A program made the position numbers and the translations under genes. From the NCBI RefSeq assembly GCF_029335315.1, contig NZ_JARJLT010000025.1:1-41433 (forward strand): a stretch of DNA of 41,433 bases. The letters are read 5' to 3'. The DNA is from Pseudomonas citronellolis. GTDB taxonomy: Bacteria > Pseudomonadota > Gammaproteobacteria > Pseudomonadales > Pseudomonadaceae. A model generated the notes under the pieces. That model was not told where the DNA came from. It was given only the letters and a program-made list of their open reading frames with translations, and ran no database searches. Shown piece after piece: positions 7,812-15,602 of this stretch. Positions within the stretch are counted from its first letter, which is position 1. Each line of letters starts with the position of its first letter.

Positions 7812-8579
7812 ATGAACCGCAAATACGTCCTGCTGTACGTGTTTCTGTGTCTTTTCGCGATCCTCTCCCCCGCGGCCCGGGCCAACCTGCCCAGCGAGGA
7901 ACTGCAGCTGCAGAGCATGCAGGTCAACGCCTGCCGCGCCCTCGACAGCCTGATGCTGCTGCGCGGCGAGGGCTTCCAGGAGGTCCACGCCACCCAGCTG
8001 AAGGCCGACCTGGCCGCCCTCGACGGCGCGGTCAAGGGCTACGCCAAGGCCGATGCCGACCTCAAGAAGGCCTACCAGGAGCTGGTCACCCAGGTGCACG
8101 CCGGCACCACCTACGGGCCCAAGGAAGACGACCTGCCGTGGACCTACTCCAAGGACCTCAGCCACGCCCTGCGCGACTTCCTCGGCCAGGTCGAACGCTT
8201 CGTGCCGCCACCGGCCAAGCCCGGCGAGCTGGCCCTGTGGCAATTGCCGGTACGGGTCGAGTACCTCTCCGTGCAGTACCTCGGGCGCGCCTACCTGGGC
8301 GGCCTGGAGATCGCCCGCGAGGCGCCGCAGCAGTACCTGGGCCAGGACGAGAGCGTGCTGCTGCCGCTGCTCGACCAGCAGATCGCCCAGTTGCCCGCCG
8401 GCGACACGAGCAAGAAGCTGCAGGTGCGCTGGGAGTACCTGAGCGCCGCCCTGCGCGACATGAACAGCAAGAGCAACTCGCTGGTCAGCGCCTCCGGGCG
8501 GCCTTGGGCGCCGATCATCGTCGAGCGCCACGCGCGCCAGGTGGCCGGCGAGCTGATGCAACTCAGCCAGGCGCAGTGA
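7812..8579 (+). CDS. Exported helical protein of unknown function
   Basis: A 255-residue protein with a Sec signal peptide (residues 1-24, MNRKYVLLYVFLCLFAIL then an ARA-N cleavage site). The mature part is rich in Leu, Ala, Gln and charged residues and looks all-helical, with repeated heptad-like spacing (for example QLKADLAALDGAVKGYAKAD). It contains one cysteine. I do not recognise a family. It is predicted periplasmic because there is no lipobox and no second membrane segment. A good ribosome site (AACAGGGAAAC) precedes the ATG. It converges on corA with 30 bases between stops. Confidence 0.85.
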   Translation: MNRKYVLLYVFLCLFAILSPAARANLPSEELQLQSMQVNACRALDSLMLLRGEGFQEVHATQLKADLAALDGAVKGYAKADADLKKAYQELVTQVHAGTTYGPKEDDLPWTYSKDLSHALRDFLGQVERFVPPPAKPGELALWQLPVRVEYLSVQYLGRAYLGGLEIAREAPQQYLGQDESVLLPLLDQQIAQLPAGDTSKKLQVRWEYLSAALRDMNSKSNSLVSASGRPWAPIIVERHARQVAGELMQLSQAQ

Positions 8580-8609
8580 CGCCGGGCGCCCGCCGTCCGG
8601 CGGCGGGCG

Positions 8610-9599
8610 CTACAGCCAGCCTTTGTACTTGAACCAGAGGTACGGCAGGATCGCCGAGACCACCATGGCCACCAGCGCCAGGGGGTAGCCGGCGATCCAG
8701 GCCAGCTCGGGCATGTGCTGGAAGTTCATGCCGTACACCGTGCCCACCAGGGTTGGCGGCAGGAACAACACGGCGGCGATCGAGAACACCTTGATGATGC
8801 TGTTCTGCTCGATGTTGATGAAGCCCAGGGTGGCGTCGAGCAGGAAGGTGATCTCGTTGCTCATCTTCGACAGGTACTCGCCCAGCGAGCGCACGTCGCG
8901 CTCCACCGACTTCATGCCCAGGCGCGCGTCCTCGCTGACCCAGGCGTTGCCGTTGCCGCCCTGGCGGAAGTAGGCCAGCGGCCGGCTGACGCTGAGCAGG
9001 CTCTCGTTGAGCTTGGACAGCAGCGAGTTGCCACGGCCCAGCTGCTTGACCACCTGCTGCAGGTCGGCCTTGGGCGCGCGCGCCTTGCCCGGCGCGCCGT
9101 CGTTCTCGGCGAAGATGTCCCGCGACAGCGCGTCGAGCTGGCCCTGCACCGACTCCAGCACGTCGGCGATGCGGTCGACCACGGCGTCCATCAGGCTGAC
9201 GAAGAGCAGGTCGCTGCTGCCCTTGCAGCCGCCGCGCTGGGCCCGCGTCTCGAAGGTGCGGAACGGCAGCAGGTCGGCGTAGCGCACGGTCACCAGCCAT
9301 TGCGGGGTGAGCACGCAGGTCACCTCGGCGGTGCTCGGGCGGTGCTCGCGGATGCCGCTGACCACCGAGGTGGTCATGTACAGCGCGCCGTTGCTCTCGT
9401 AGAAGCGCGAGGAATCCTCGATCTCGGCCATTTCCTCGCGGGTCGGCACGTTCACTTCGATGAACGACTCCAGCACGCGCTCTTCCTCGGCGGTCGGGTG
9501 CAACAGGTCGATCCACAAGGTGCCCGCCGGCATGGCCGCGCCGACCTCACCGGTGTGGCGCTGGAGACGGTCGCCGTCGAGGGTGTAATAGGTAATCAT
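8610..9599 (-). CDS. corA: Magnesium/cobalt transport protein CorA
   Basis: A 329-residue inner-membrane divalent cation channel. The long N-terminal cytoplasmic funnel domain runs to about residue 260. Two C-terminal membrane helices follow, the first ending in the invariant YGMNF (GMN at 290-292), followed by the periplasmic MPEL loop. Length and arrangement are typical. The ATG at 9599 is selected because the start MITYYTLDGDRLQR matches family N-termini; a longer open frame upstream is unlikely. It is divergent from the small gene at 9682. In P. aeruginosa the corresponding gene (PA5268, from memory) begins the syntenic block that fills the rest of this window. Confidence 0.96.
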   Translation of the reverse strand: MITYYTLDGDRLQRHTGEVGAAMPAGTLWIDLLHPTAEEERVLESFIEVNVPTREEMAEIEDSSRFYESNGALYMTTSVVSGIREHRPSTAEVTCVLTPQWLVTVRYADLLPFRTFETRAQRGGCKGSSDLLFVSLMDAVVDRIADVLESVQGQLDALSRDIFAENDGAPGKARAPKADLQQVVKQLGRGNSLLSKLNESLLSVSRPLAYFRQGGNGNAWVSEDARLGMKSVERDVRSLGEYLSKMSNEITFLLDATLGFINIEQNSIIKVFSIAAVLFLPPTLVGTVYGMNFQHMPELAWIAGYPLALVAMVVSAILPYLWFKYKGWL

Positions 9600-9681
9600 G
9601 TCGCACTTGGGTCCTTCTGCGGTGTCAGCGCAGGTTGGACAACTTCCACCGGCTGCACAAGCCCGCACGGAGCCATCCGAC

Positions 9682-9954
9682 ATGAGCGAAAACGACGAAA
9701 GCGAAGAGTCCTTCGCCGAGGACACCCTGATCCAGGCGATCGAGAACCAGATCGAGAGCGAACAGCCGCCGGCCGCCCGCGCGGTGTTCAACAAGCTGAC
9801 CCTGGTCGGCTACGAGCGCGACGACGCGCTGCACCTGATGGCCCTGGTGCTGGCCCACGAGATCGAGGCGATGCTCGCCGCGGACCGCGCCTTCGACGGC
9901 GTCTGGTACGAACAGGCCCTGCGCGCTTTGCCGCAACTGCCCGGCGAGGAATGA
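9682..9954 (+). CDS. Small acidic conserved protein
   Basis: A 90-residue protein with a very acidic N-terminus (MSENDESEESFAEDTLIQ) followed by predicted helices with the pattern AARAVFNKLTLVGYERDDALHLMALVLAHEIEAM. No cysteines, membrane segments or catalytic motif are visible. I recognise it only as a small conserved pseudomonad protein found between corA and the TIGR02647-like gene. The in-frame frame extends upstream to 9598, but the ATG at 9682 is the first start after CGGAG and clears the corA promoter. Confidence 0.8.
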   Translation: MSENDESEESFAEDTLIQAIENQIESEQPPAARAVFNKLTLVGYERDDALHLMALVLAHEIEAMLAADRAFDGVWYEQALRALPQLPGEE

Positions 9955-10015
9955 GCTTGCCGGCGGCGGGGTGGCTGTGGCTAAACTGGAGCCTCACTGC
10001 CCCCGAGGAGTCGCC

Positions 10016-10252
10016 ATGGCCTTCACCCATGATCTGGTAGCGGAACTGGAATTGCTTGCCCTGTTCGATCTCGAGAACAGCCAGGCGGGCCTGAAGATCC
10101 ACACTGACGCATCCCCCACCGCCGTGGCGGCCGCCGGAAGGCTGCACGCCAAGGGCCTGATCGACCAACCCGACGGCGGCTACCTGACCAGCCTGGGGCT
10201 GGACGCCGCCGAACACGCCCAGGTGCTGCTGGGCATCCTCAAGACCGCCTGA
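10016..10252 (+). CDS. TIGR02647 family protein
   Basis: A 78-residue protein that I recognise as the TIGR02647 family, small conserved gammaproteobacterial proteins with a winged-helix-like pattern. Visible: FTHDLVAELELLALFDLENS, SPTAVAAAGRLHAKGLIDQ and a YLTSLG wing followed by a helix. That layout resembles a small DNA-binding domain, but function is unproven. A GAGGAG ribosome site five bases before the ATG fixes this start instead of one 45 bases upstream. It lies 61 bases after the acidic protein gene and 134 bases before cyaA on the same strand. Confidence 0.85.
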   Translation: MAFTHDLVAELELLALFDLENSQAGLKIHTDASPTAVAAAGRLHAKGLIDQPDGGYLTSLGLDAAEHAQVLLGILKTA

Positions 10253-10386
10253 GGTCCGCGGGCCGCCATCCATCGGCGGCCCCTTCCCCGCGCTAAAGGA
10301 CGGCGCCGCTCCGGTCGATATAAGCTGCACATCCACGGCGTAATGGCACCCTGCCACGAGCGCTCGACAGCTGACCCCGGCAGGCC

Positions 10387-13233
10387 ATGACCTTCACCCA
10401 CGAAATCCGCCCGGACATCGACGACGGCATCGACCGCAAGACCCTGGCGCGCCTGCGCCAGCGCTTCCTGGCGGTCAACCAGGGTCGCCTGGAGCGGGCC
10501 ACCGCCGCCCTATCGAGCCGCCAGCAACTGGTGCTGCGCCTGCTGCCGCTGCTGTTCGACGTCAACCATCCGCTGCTGCCCGGCTACGTCTCTGGCGCCA
10601 CCCCGGCCGGCCTGTGCGGCTTCGTGCCCGACGACGAGCTGCTCGCCGAAGCACAGCGCCTGACCCGCTCGTTCAGCTACAAGCCCCGCCGCGGCGAAGT
10701 CGACCTGCCGATCCATGGCCTGTTCCTGATGGGCAGCCTGGGCACCCTGGCCCAGGCCGAGCAGAGCGACCTCGACCTGTGGGTCTGCCACGCCCCCAAC
10801 CTGGCGCCGGCGGCGGTGACCGAGCTGCGCCGCAAGTGCGAGCTGCTGGAAAGCTGGGCGGCCAGCCAGGGCGCCGAGGTGCACTGCTTCCTGATCGAGC
10901 CGAAGTCCTTCGTCAGCGGCGCGCGCAATGCCCGGCTGACCTCCGACGACTGCGGCACCAGCCAGCACTACCTGCTGCTCGACGAGTTCTACCGCACCGC
11001 CATCTGGATCGGCGGGCGCACGCCCTTGTGGTGGCTGGTGCCGGTGTACGAGGAAGGCCGCTACGGCGAATACGTCGACACCCTGCTGAACAAGCGCTTC
11101 ATCCGCGCCGACGAGGTGCTCGACCTCGGCCACCTGGCGCACATCCCGCCGGGCGAGTTCGTCGGCTCGGGCATGTGGCAGCTGTTCAAGGGCATCTCCT
11201 CGCCGTACAAGGCGGTGCTCAAGCTGCTGCTCAGCGAGGTCTACGCCAGCGAGCACCCGCAGGTCGGCTGCCTGGCGCTGCGCTTCAAGGCCGAGGTCTA
11301 CGCCGGGCGCCTGGCGCTGGACGACCTCGACCCCTACATCCTGCTGTACCGGCGCCTGGAGGAGTACCTCGGCGGGCGCGACGAGCAGGAACGCCTGGAG
11401 CTGGTGCGCCGCTGCCTCTATCTGAAGGTCGGCAAGAAGCTCAGCCGCCGTCCGCGCCAGGGCCGCAAGAGCTGGCAGCGCCTGCTGATGGAGCGCCTCG
11501 CCGAAGCCTGGGGCTGGGACGAACGCGTCCTCGGCCTGCTCGACGCGCGCAGCCAGTGGAAGGTCCGCCAGGTCAGCCTGGAACGCCGCGCGCTGGTCAA
11601 CGAACTGACCCACAGCTACCGCTTCCTGTCGCTGTTCGCCCGCCAGCAGCAGGCCGCCAGCGACATCGCCCCGCAGGACCTGGGCGTACTCGGGCGGCGC
11701 CTGTACGCGGCCTTCGAGCGCAAGGCCGGCAAGGTGGAGCACATCAACCCGGGCATCGCCCCGGACCTGGGCGAGGACATCCTCACCCTCGCCCGCCTGC
11801 CCGCCGCCGGCGGTGCCGCCGAAGGTGGCTCCTGGGCATTGTTCCCGGGCAACCTGGCGGCGGCGGAGCTGGCCGACTACGCACCGCTCAAGCGCGCCCG
11901 CGAGCTGCTCGAACTGCTCGCCTGGAGCCACCGCAACGGGGTGATCGACGCCAGCACCCGGCTGTCCCTGCAGCCCGGCGACAGCGACCTTACCGACCAC
12001 GAACTGGGCAACCTGCTGGGCAGCCTGCAGCAGGCCATGCCGATGCCCCTGCAGGACGTCGCGGAGAGCGCCCTGCTGCGCCCCAGCGCGCCGTCCAGCG
12101 TGCTGATCCTGGTCAACGTCGGCCTCGACCCGCTGCGCCAGCACAGCCAGGCCAACCTGCACATGACCACCGGGCGCACCGACTCCCTGGGCTACTCCGG
12201 GCTGCGCGACAACCTGGTGCTGACCCTCGACCAGGTCAGCCTGAACAGCTGGAACGAGTTGCTGGTCAGCCGCTACGCCGGGCCCGGCGCGCTGCTCGAC
12301 TGCCTGCGCGACTTCCTCAATTCCCTCCCCGCCGAAGGCACGCCGCCGCGCCTGCTGGTGCGCTGCTTCTGCCGCAACCGCGCGGCAGCCATCGCCCAGC
12401 GCGTCGAAGAACTGTTCCGTGACGCCTACCTGCAGCTGATGAGCGGCAACGGCGGGCGCTACCTGCTGCAGATCCGCCAGCAGTACCACCTGCTGCGCCT
12501 GGCGCCGGGCCAGGTCAGCCACCAGAGCCTGGCCGACCTGCCGGCCCTGGTCGAGCACCTGGGCGAACGCCAGGAGGCCTACAGCCCGCTGCATCTGGAC
12601 CGCCACGCCCTGGAAGGCGAGGACCTGGCGCTGCTGCTGCCGCTGGGCCGCCCGGACTGCATCCAGGTGTTCTTCCGCCTCGACGAAGGCCAGGCCGAGC
12701 TGTACCTGCTCGACGAGCGCAATTCGCTGTGGCGCGGGCGGCAGGGCTGCGACGACGAGCAGACCCTGCTGATCCCGCTGCAGCGTTTCCTCCAGGCGAT
12801 GCTCTACCGGCGCAGCGCGCAGCTACCGTTGGGCGCCGCGCAGCCGATCCAGGAAATTCTTTATTACGAATTGCTACCGGCGGGTCGCGGCCGGGCGCGC
12901 AAGGTGGAGCGCCGGAGCCCCCCGCAGCAGCCGCAGGAGCGCCCGTACTACAACGTCCAGGCGATCGTCGAGCCGGGCGCCGGTCAGCGTCCGCGCATCA
13001 CCCTGTACTGCAACCACCGCGAATTCTCCGAACTGGAGTACGGCGCCGGGCTGTTCCAGGCCGTGGCCCGGCACATCCTCGCCCAGCGTCGCGGGCAGGA
13101 GCGCTACCCCTGCTACATCACTGACCTCGACCTGTCGGCGATCGCCGCCGAGTCGGCGCTGCAGAGCATCCACTACCTGCGCTACAAGCAGCGCCTGGAG
13201 AGCGCGCTGAACCAGGCCCTGGCCAGCGCGTGA
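10387..13233 (+). CDS. cyaA: Class I adenylate cyclase
   Basis: Makes cAMP from ATP in the cytoplasm; in P. aeruginosa the cAMP acts through Vfr. The 948-residue protein has the class I layout: an N-terminal catalytic nucleotidyltransferase-like domain with GSLGTLAQAEQSDLDLWVCH (about 116-135; Ser127, Asp128 and Asp130 in the SDLD metal-binding motif), and a long C-terminal regulatory half. The N-terminus MTFTHEIRPDIDDGIDRKTL matches pseudomonad relatives. No clear PTS-type histidine control region was identified. It follows the TIGR02647 gene on the same strand but has a 134-base gap, so it probably has its own promoter. It converges on rnk, with 3 bases between stops. Confidence 0.96.
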   Translation: MTFTHEIRPDIDDGIDRKTLARLRQRFLAVNQGRLERATAALSSRQQLVLRLLPLLFDVNHPLLPGYVSGATPAGLCGFVPDDELLAEAQRLTRSFSYKPRRGEVDLPIHGLFLMGSLGTLAQAEQSDLDLWVCHAPNLAPAAVTELRRKCELLESWAASQGAEVHCFLIEPKSFVSGARNARLTSDDCGTSQHYLLLDEFYRTAIWIGGRTPLWWLVPVYEEGRYGEYVDTLLNKRFIRADEVLDLGHLAHIPPGEFVGSGMWQLFKGISSPYKAVLKLLLSEVYASEHPQVGCLALRFKAEVYAGRLALDDLDPYILLYRRLEEYLGGRDEQERLELVRRCLYLKVGKKLSRRPRQGRKSWQRLLMERLAEAWGWDERVLGLLDARSQWKVRQVSLERRALVNELTHSYRFLSLFARQQQAASDIAPQDLGVLGRRLYAAFERKAGKVEHINPGIAPDLGEDILTLARLPAAGGAAEGGSWALFPGNLAAAELADYAPLKRARELLELLAWSHRNGVIDASTRLSLQPGDSDLTDHELGNLLGSLQQAMPMPLQDVAESALLRPSAPSSVLILVNVGLDPLRQHSQANLHMTTGRTDSLGYSGLRDNLVLTLDQVSLNSWNELLVSRYAGPGALLDCLRDFLNSLPAEGTPPRLLVRCFCRNRAAAIAQRVEELFRDAYLQLMSGNGGRYLLQIRQQYHLLRLAPGQVSHQSLADLPALVEHLGERQEAYSPLHLDRHALEGEDLALLLPLGRPDCIQVFFRLDEGQAELYLLDERNSLWRGRQGCDDEQTLLIPLQRFLQAMLYRRSAQLPLGAAQPIQEILYYELLPAGRGRARKVERRSPPQQPQERPYYNVQAIVEPGAGQRPRITLYCNHREFSELEYGAGLFQAVARHILAQRRGQERYPCYITDLDLSAIAAESALQSIHYLRYKQRLESALNQALASA

Positions 13234-13236
13234 GGA

Positions 13237-13641
13237 TTAACGATCGTAGTCGCCGGCAGCTTCCGGCTGATAGGTGATGTCCAGCAGGCTGAGCTTCAGG
13301 GTCTTGCCGCCGGGGGCCGGCCAATCGATGCTCTGGCCGATGGTCAGGCCCAGCAGCGCGGTGCCCACCGGGGCTAGGATCGACACCTTGCCCTCGCCGC
13401 CGGCGGCGTCCGGGTAGACCAGGGTCAGGCGGTACTCCTTGCCGCTGCCTTCCTCGCGGCAGAGCACGCTGGAATTCATCGTCACCACACCCGGCGGTAC
13501 CTCGTCGTGGCCGACCACCTGGGCGCGGGACAGCTCGGCTTCCAGCGCTTCGGCGGCGGGGCCGTACTCATCCAGGCTGTCGAGCAGGCGCTCCAGACGT
13601 TGCAGGTCGAGACGGGTAACGGTGATGGGTGGCGTGGTCAT
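13237..13641 (-). CDS. rnk: Regulator of nucleoside diphosphate kinase Rnk
   Basis: A 134-residue RNA-polymerase-binding protein of the GreA/GreB superfamily. Rnk was found as a regulator of nucleoside diphosphate kinase and alginate in Pseudomonas. A short N-terminal helical hairpin (about 10-45, RLDLQRLERLLDSL onward) precedes the GreA-type C-terminal FKBP-like domain (GTALLGLTIGQSIDWPAPGG). The short hairpin lacks the long acidic tip of true Gre factors, consistent with Rnk. A terminator lies upstream at 13681-13705, separating it from the cyaY transcript and making an independent promoter in 13642-13680 likely. Confidence 0.95.
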   Translation of the reverse strand: MTTPPITVTRLDLQRLERLLDSLDEYGPAAEALEAELSRAQVVGHDEVPPGVVTMNSSVLCREEGSGKEYRLTLVYPDAAGGEGKVSILAPVGTALLGLTIGQSIDWPAPGGKTLKLSLLDITYQPEAAGDYDR

Positions 13642-13680
13642 GATGGCCGGCAGACTCCCTGGCAGTGGTTCGGAAAAAGA

Positions 13681-13705
13681 AAAACCCCGCCCAAGGCGGG
13701 GTTTT
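13681..13705 (-). terminator. Rho-independent terminator after the DUF1289 gene
   Basis: A perfect 11-base stem AAAACCCCGCC / GGCGGGGTTTT closes on a 3-base loop. On the minus strand it is followed by TCTTTTTCC, a good T-tract. It ends the leftward cyaY-DUF1289 transcript before rnk. Confidence 0.9.
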
Positions 13706-13749
13706 CAACGGACACTAACACAGTGCCGCGAATTAGCAAGACTGCCCAG

Positions 13750-13950
13750 TCAGGCCCCGGGCCACAGCGGCTTGCGGCGTTTCAGCGCAGCGTCGAGGAT
13801 CTGCCGGCGACGTTCGCCGCCGGCTTCGTTCCACTCAAGGATCTCCGCCAGGCTGCGCCCGCACCCCATGCACACGTCCCGCTCATCCAGGCAGCAACGC
13901 CGGCAACAGGGCGAGGGAACGGGCGCCTCAGAGGCCGGGGAATTCGACAT
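13750..13950 (-). CDS. DUF1289 small cysteine-rich protein
   Basis: A 66-residue protein with the DUF1289 pattern: PCCRRCCLDERDVCMGCGRS then LAEILEWNEAGGERRRQIL. The cysteine spacing (CxxC...CxGC) suggests a bound metal, probably zinc or an iron-sulfur cluster; no function is established. Its start overlaps the 3' end of cyaY by 23 bases, so the two are translationally linked, an interesting association with an iron-handling gene. It is followed by a strong terminator. Confidence 0.88.
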   Translation of the reverse strand: MSNSPASEAPVPSPCCRRCCLDERDVCMGCGRSLAEILEWNEAGGERRRQILDAALKRRKPLWPGA

Positions 13951-14263
13951 CCTCGCCCGCCTGTTCCAGGGCCACCCGGCTGAGCAGCGCGCCCAGCGGT
14001 TCGCGGGTGCTGTCGTTCAGCCACAGGCTGCCGGACTCGTCGAAGTCGAAATGGAAACCGCCCGAACGCGCCGCCACCCACAGCTGGCGCAGCGCCGGCT
14101 GACGGCTGAGGATCAGCTGGGTGCCGTTCTCGAAGCGCACGGTGAGCACGCCGCCGGAATTCTCCAGGTCCAGGTCCAGATCGCTGTCATCGAAGGCGTC
14201 TTCCACCGTGGTCTGCACCTCATCGACCAGGTCATGGAAACGGGCTTCGCTCATGCTGCTCAT
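13928..14263 (-). CDS. cyaY: Frataxin-like iron donor protein CyaY
   Basis: An iron-binding protein that regulates iron-sulfur cluster assembly by IscS. The 111-residue protein has the acidic first helix (VDEVQTTVEDAFDDSDLDLDLE) and the beta-sheet core (GVLTVRFENGTQLILSRQPALRQLWVAARSGGFHFDF) of frataxins. Two starts are possible, 14263 (MSSMSEARF) or 14254 (MSEARF); the second matches usual frataxin length better, but GAGGACGATGC upstream favours the first. An AraC-type gene ends only 9 bases upstream on the same strand. Confidence 0.95.
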   Translation of the reverse strand: MSSMSEARFHDLVDEVQTTVEDAFDDSDLDLDLENSGGVLTVRFENGTQLILSRQPALRQLWVAARSGGFHFDFDESGSLWLNDSTREPLGALLSRVALEQAGEDVEFPGL

Positions 14264-14272
14264 GCATCGTCC

Positions 14273-15322
14273 TCAAGAATCTGCCAAAGGCTGCAGTGTA
14301 CGCCGGTATTCGCCAAGACTCTGCCCCGTCCAGCGACGGAACGCCCGCGCCAGCGAGCCGGCCTCGCTGAAGCCGACCAGGCTGGCGACGTCGGCCAGTT
14401 CCAGCGCCGGGTCGCGCAGGTGGTGCAGCACCAGCTGCTGGCGGGTCTCGTCCACCAGGCGGCTGAACGACAGGCCGCTGTCGCGCAGGCGGCGCTGCAG
14501 GGTGCGCGGGCTCAGGGCCAGCTCCGCGGCCAGCGCCTCCAGGTCGATGGCCTGCTCCGGCAGGCGCTCGGCCAGGCGCCGGCGCGCCCGTTCGAGCACC
14601 CCGTCGCCACGCCGGATGGCCTCCAGCAGGCGCCCGGCGTAGGCGTCGAGGGTGCGCTGGATCTGGCTGTCGGCCTGTTCCAGGGGCAGGTTCAGCAGGC
14701 GCCGGGGAAACACCAGGGCGTTGTCGGCCTGGTTGAACAGCACCGGGCAACGGAAGATGCGCTGGTGTTCGCGGGTGTCGTCCGGCGCCGGGTGGCGGAA
14801 GCGCACTTCCACCGGGGGCTGCTGCTGGCCGCTGATCCAGTGGCCGAAGCGCAGCCAGCAGGCCAGGGTTTCCTCCGCCAGCTGGCGCGGCAGGCGCGGC
14901 AGCAGCGGGTCCCAGCTGTGCCGCACGAGCGGTTCATGGCCGGCGCGCGGCGGCTCGTCGGCCAGTTCGACGCGGCCCAGGCTGCCGACCAGCTCGGCGT
15001 AGCGCGCCTGGCGGTGCAGGGCGTCGCCCAGGGTCGCGCAGCTCATCAGCAGGTAGCCGAGCACGCCGAAGTGCCCGGGGCGCACGCCTTCGCCCAGGTG
15101 CAGGCCGAGGTCGGCGTCGCCGCTGAGCTCCAGGCCCAGCTGCAGCAGGTCGACGTAGACGCTGGCGGCGATGCGCGCCTCGCGCTGGGCGAGGATCGCC
15201 GGGTCGAGCTGGACGCCGGCGAGCAACCGCCGCGGCGCCACGCCACGGCGTTCGAGGTGGTCAACCAGGCCCTGCACGTAGGCGATGGCGATGGAACCGG
15301 CGAGTGGGGCGGGGGCTTGCAT
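14273..15322 (-). CDS. AraC-family transcriptional regulator (Arabinose_bd-type N-terminus)
   Basis: A 349-residue activator-type regulator. The N-terminal domain (about 10-200) is of the type seen in OruR/ArgR-like and other pseudomonad AraC regulators (VQGLVDHLERRGVAPRRLLA, then GDADLGLHLGEGVRPGHFG and LGYLLMSCATLGDAL). The C-terminal double helix-turn-helix runs to the end (DLEALAAELALSPRTLQRRL, then LADVASLVGFSEAGSLARAF and RRWTGQSLGEYR). The ATG at 15322 has GGAGGA five to ten bases upstream. It lies between cyaY and lptM, which are adjacent in P. aeruginosa as I recall, so it is a lineage-specific insertion. Inducer and targets are unknown. Confidence 0.92.
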   Translation of the reverse strand: MQAPAPLAGSIAIAYVQGLVDHLERRGVAPRRLLAGVQLDPAILAQREARIAASVYVDLLQLGLELSGDADLGLHLGEGVRPGHFGVLGYLLMSCATLGDALHRQARYAELVGSLGRVELADEPPRAGHEPLVRHSWDPLLPRLPRQLAEETLACWLRFGHWISGQQQPPVEVRFRHPAPDDTREHQRIFRCPVLFNQADNALVFPRRLLNLPLEQADSQIQRTLDAYAGRLLEAIRRGDGVLERARRRLAERLPEQAIDLEALAAELALSPRTLQRRLRDSGLSFSRLVDETRQQLVLHHLRDPALELADVASLVGFSEAGSLARAFRRWTGQSLGEYRRTLQPLADS

Positions 15323-15408
15323 GAGTCCTCCGATTTTTCCTTCAGATGCTACCCGGAAGGCCCGCCGGGCGGGAGTCCGCTTGCATAGGCAAGGCGCCGG
15401 GGGGTCGG

Positions 15409-15414
15409 TATACT
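15409..15414 (+). promoter_or_regulatory. Candidate -10 box for lptM-lysA operon
   Basis: TATACT stands 37 bases before the lptM ATG. The best upstream -35-like hexamer (TTGCAT, 15381-15386) is 22 bases away, longer than ideal, so only the -10 is suggested. Confidence 0.4.
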
Positions 15415-15450
15415 CCGGCTCAATCACGCTTTGATTACAAGGATTCCGCC

Positions 15451-15591
15451 ATGAAGCGACTGCTTCTTCCCTTCGTCGCGCTCGCCGTGCTCAGCGCCGC
15501 GCTCGCCGGTTGCGGCCAGAAAGGCCCGCTGTACCTGCCGGATGACCAGCAAGCCCAAAGCAAGCACAGCAAGGACCGCTACGGTCTGTAA
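15451..15591 (+). CDS. lptM: LptM/LppL (YifL-like) lipoprotein
   Basis: A 46-residue outer-membrane lipoprotein precursor. The signal peptide ends in the lipobox LAGC (Cys20), followed by the family signature [11 protein letters not shown]. In E. coli the homologue LptM (YifL) helps LptD/LptE assemble for LPS export; in P. aeruginosa the gene is named lppL. AAGGATT lies 6-12 bases before the ATG. It is 11 bases ahead of lysA, keeping the widespread yifL-dapF region association. Confidence 0.93.
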   Translation: MKRLLLPFVALAVLSAALAGCGQKGPLYLPDDQQAQSKHSKDRYGL

Positions 15592-15602
15592 GGGAGCAGC
15601 AC

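Noticed and set aside
10510-12606. A 698-residue antisense open frame within cyaA
   Set aside because: Long antisense frames are expected in GC-rich DNA. Its product is Gln/Ala/Val-rich with no family features, while the sense strand encodes a full adenylate cyclase.
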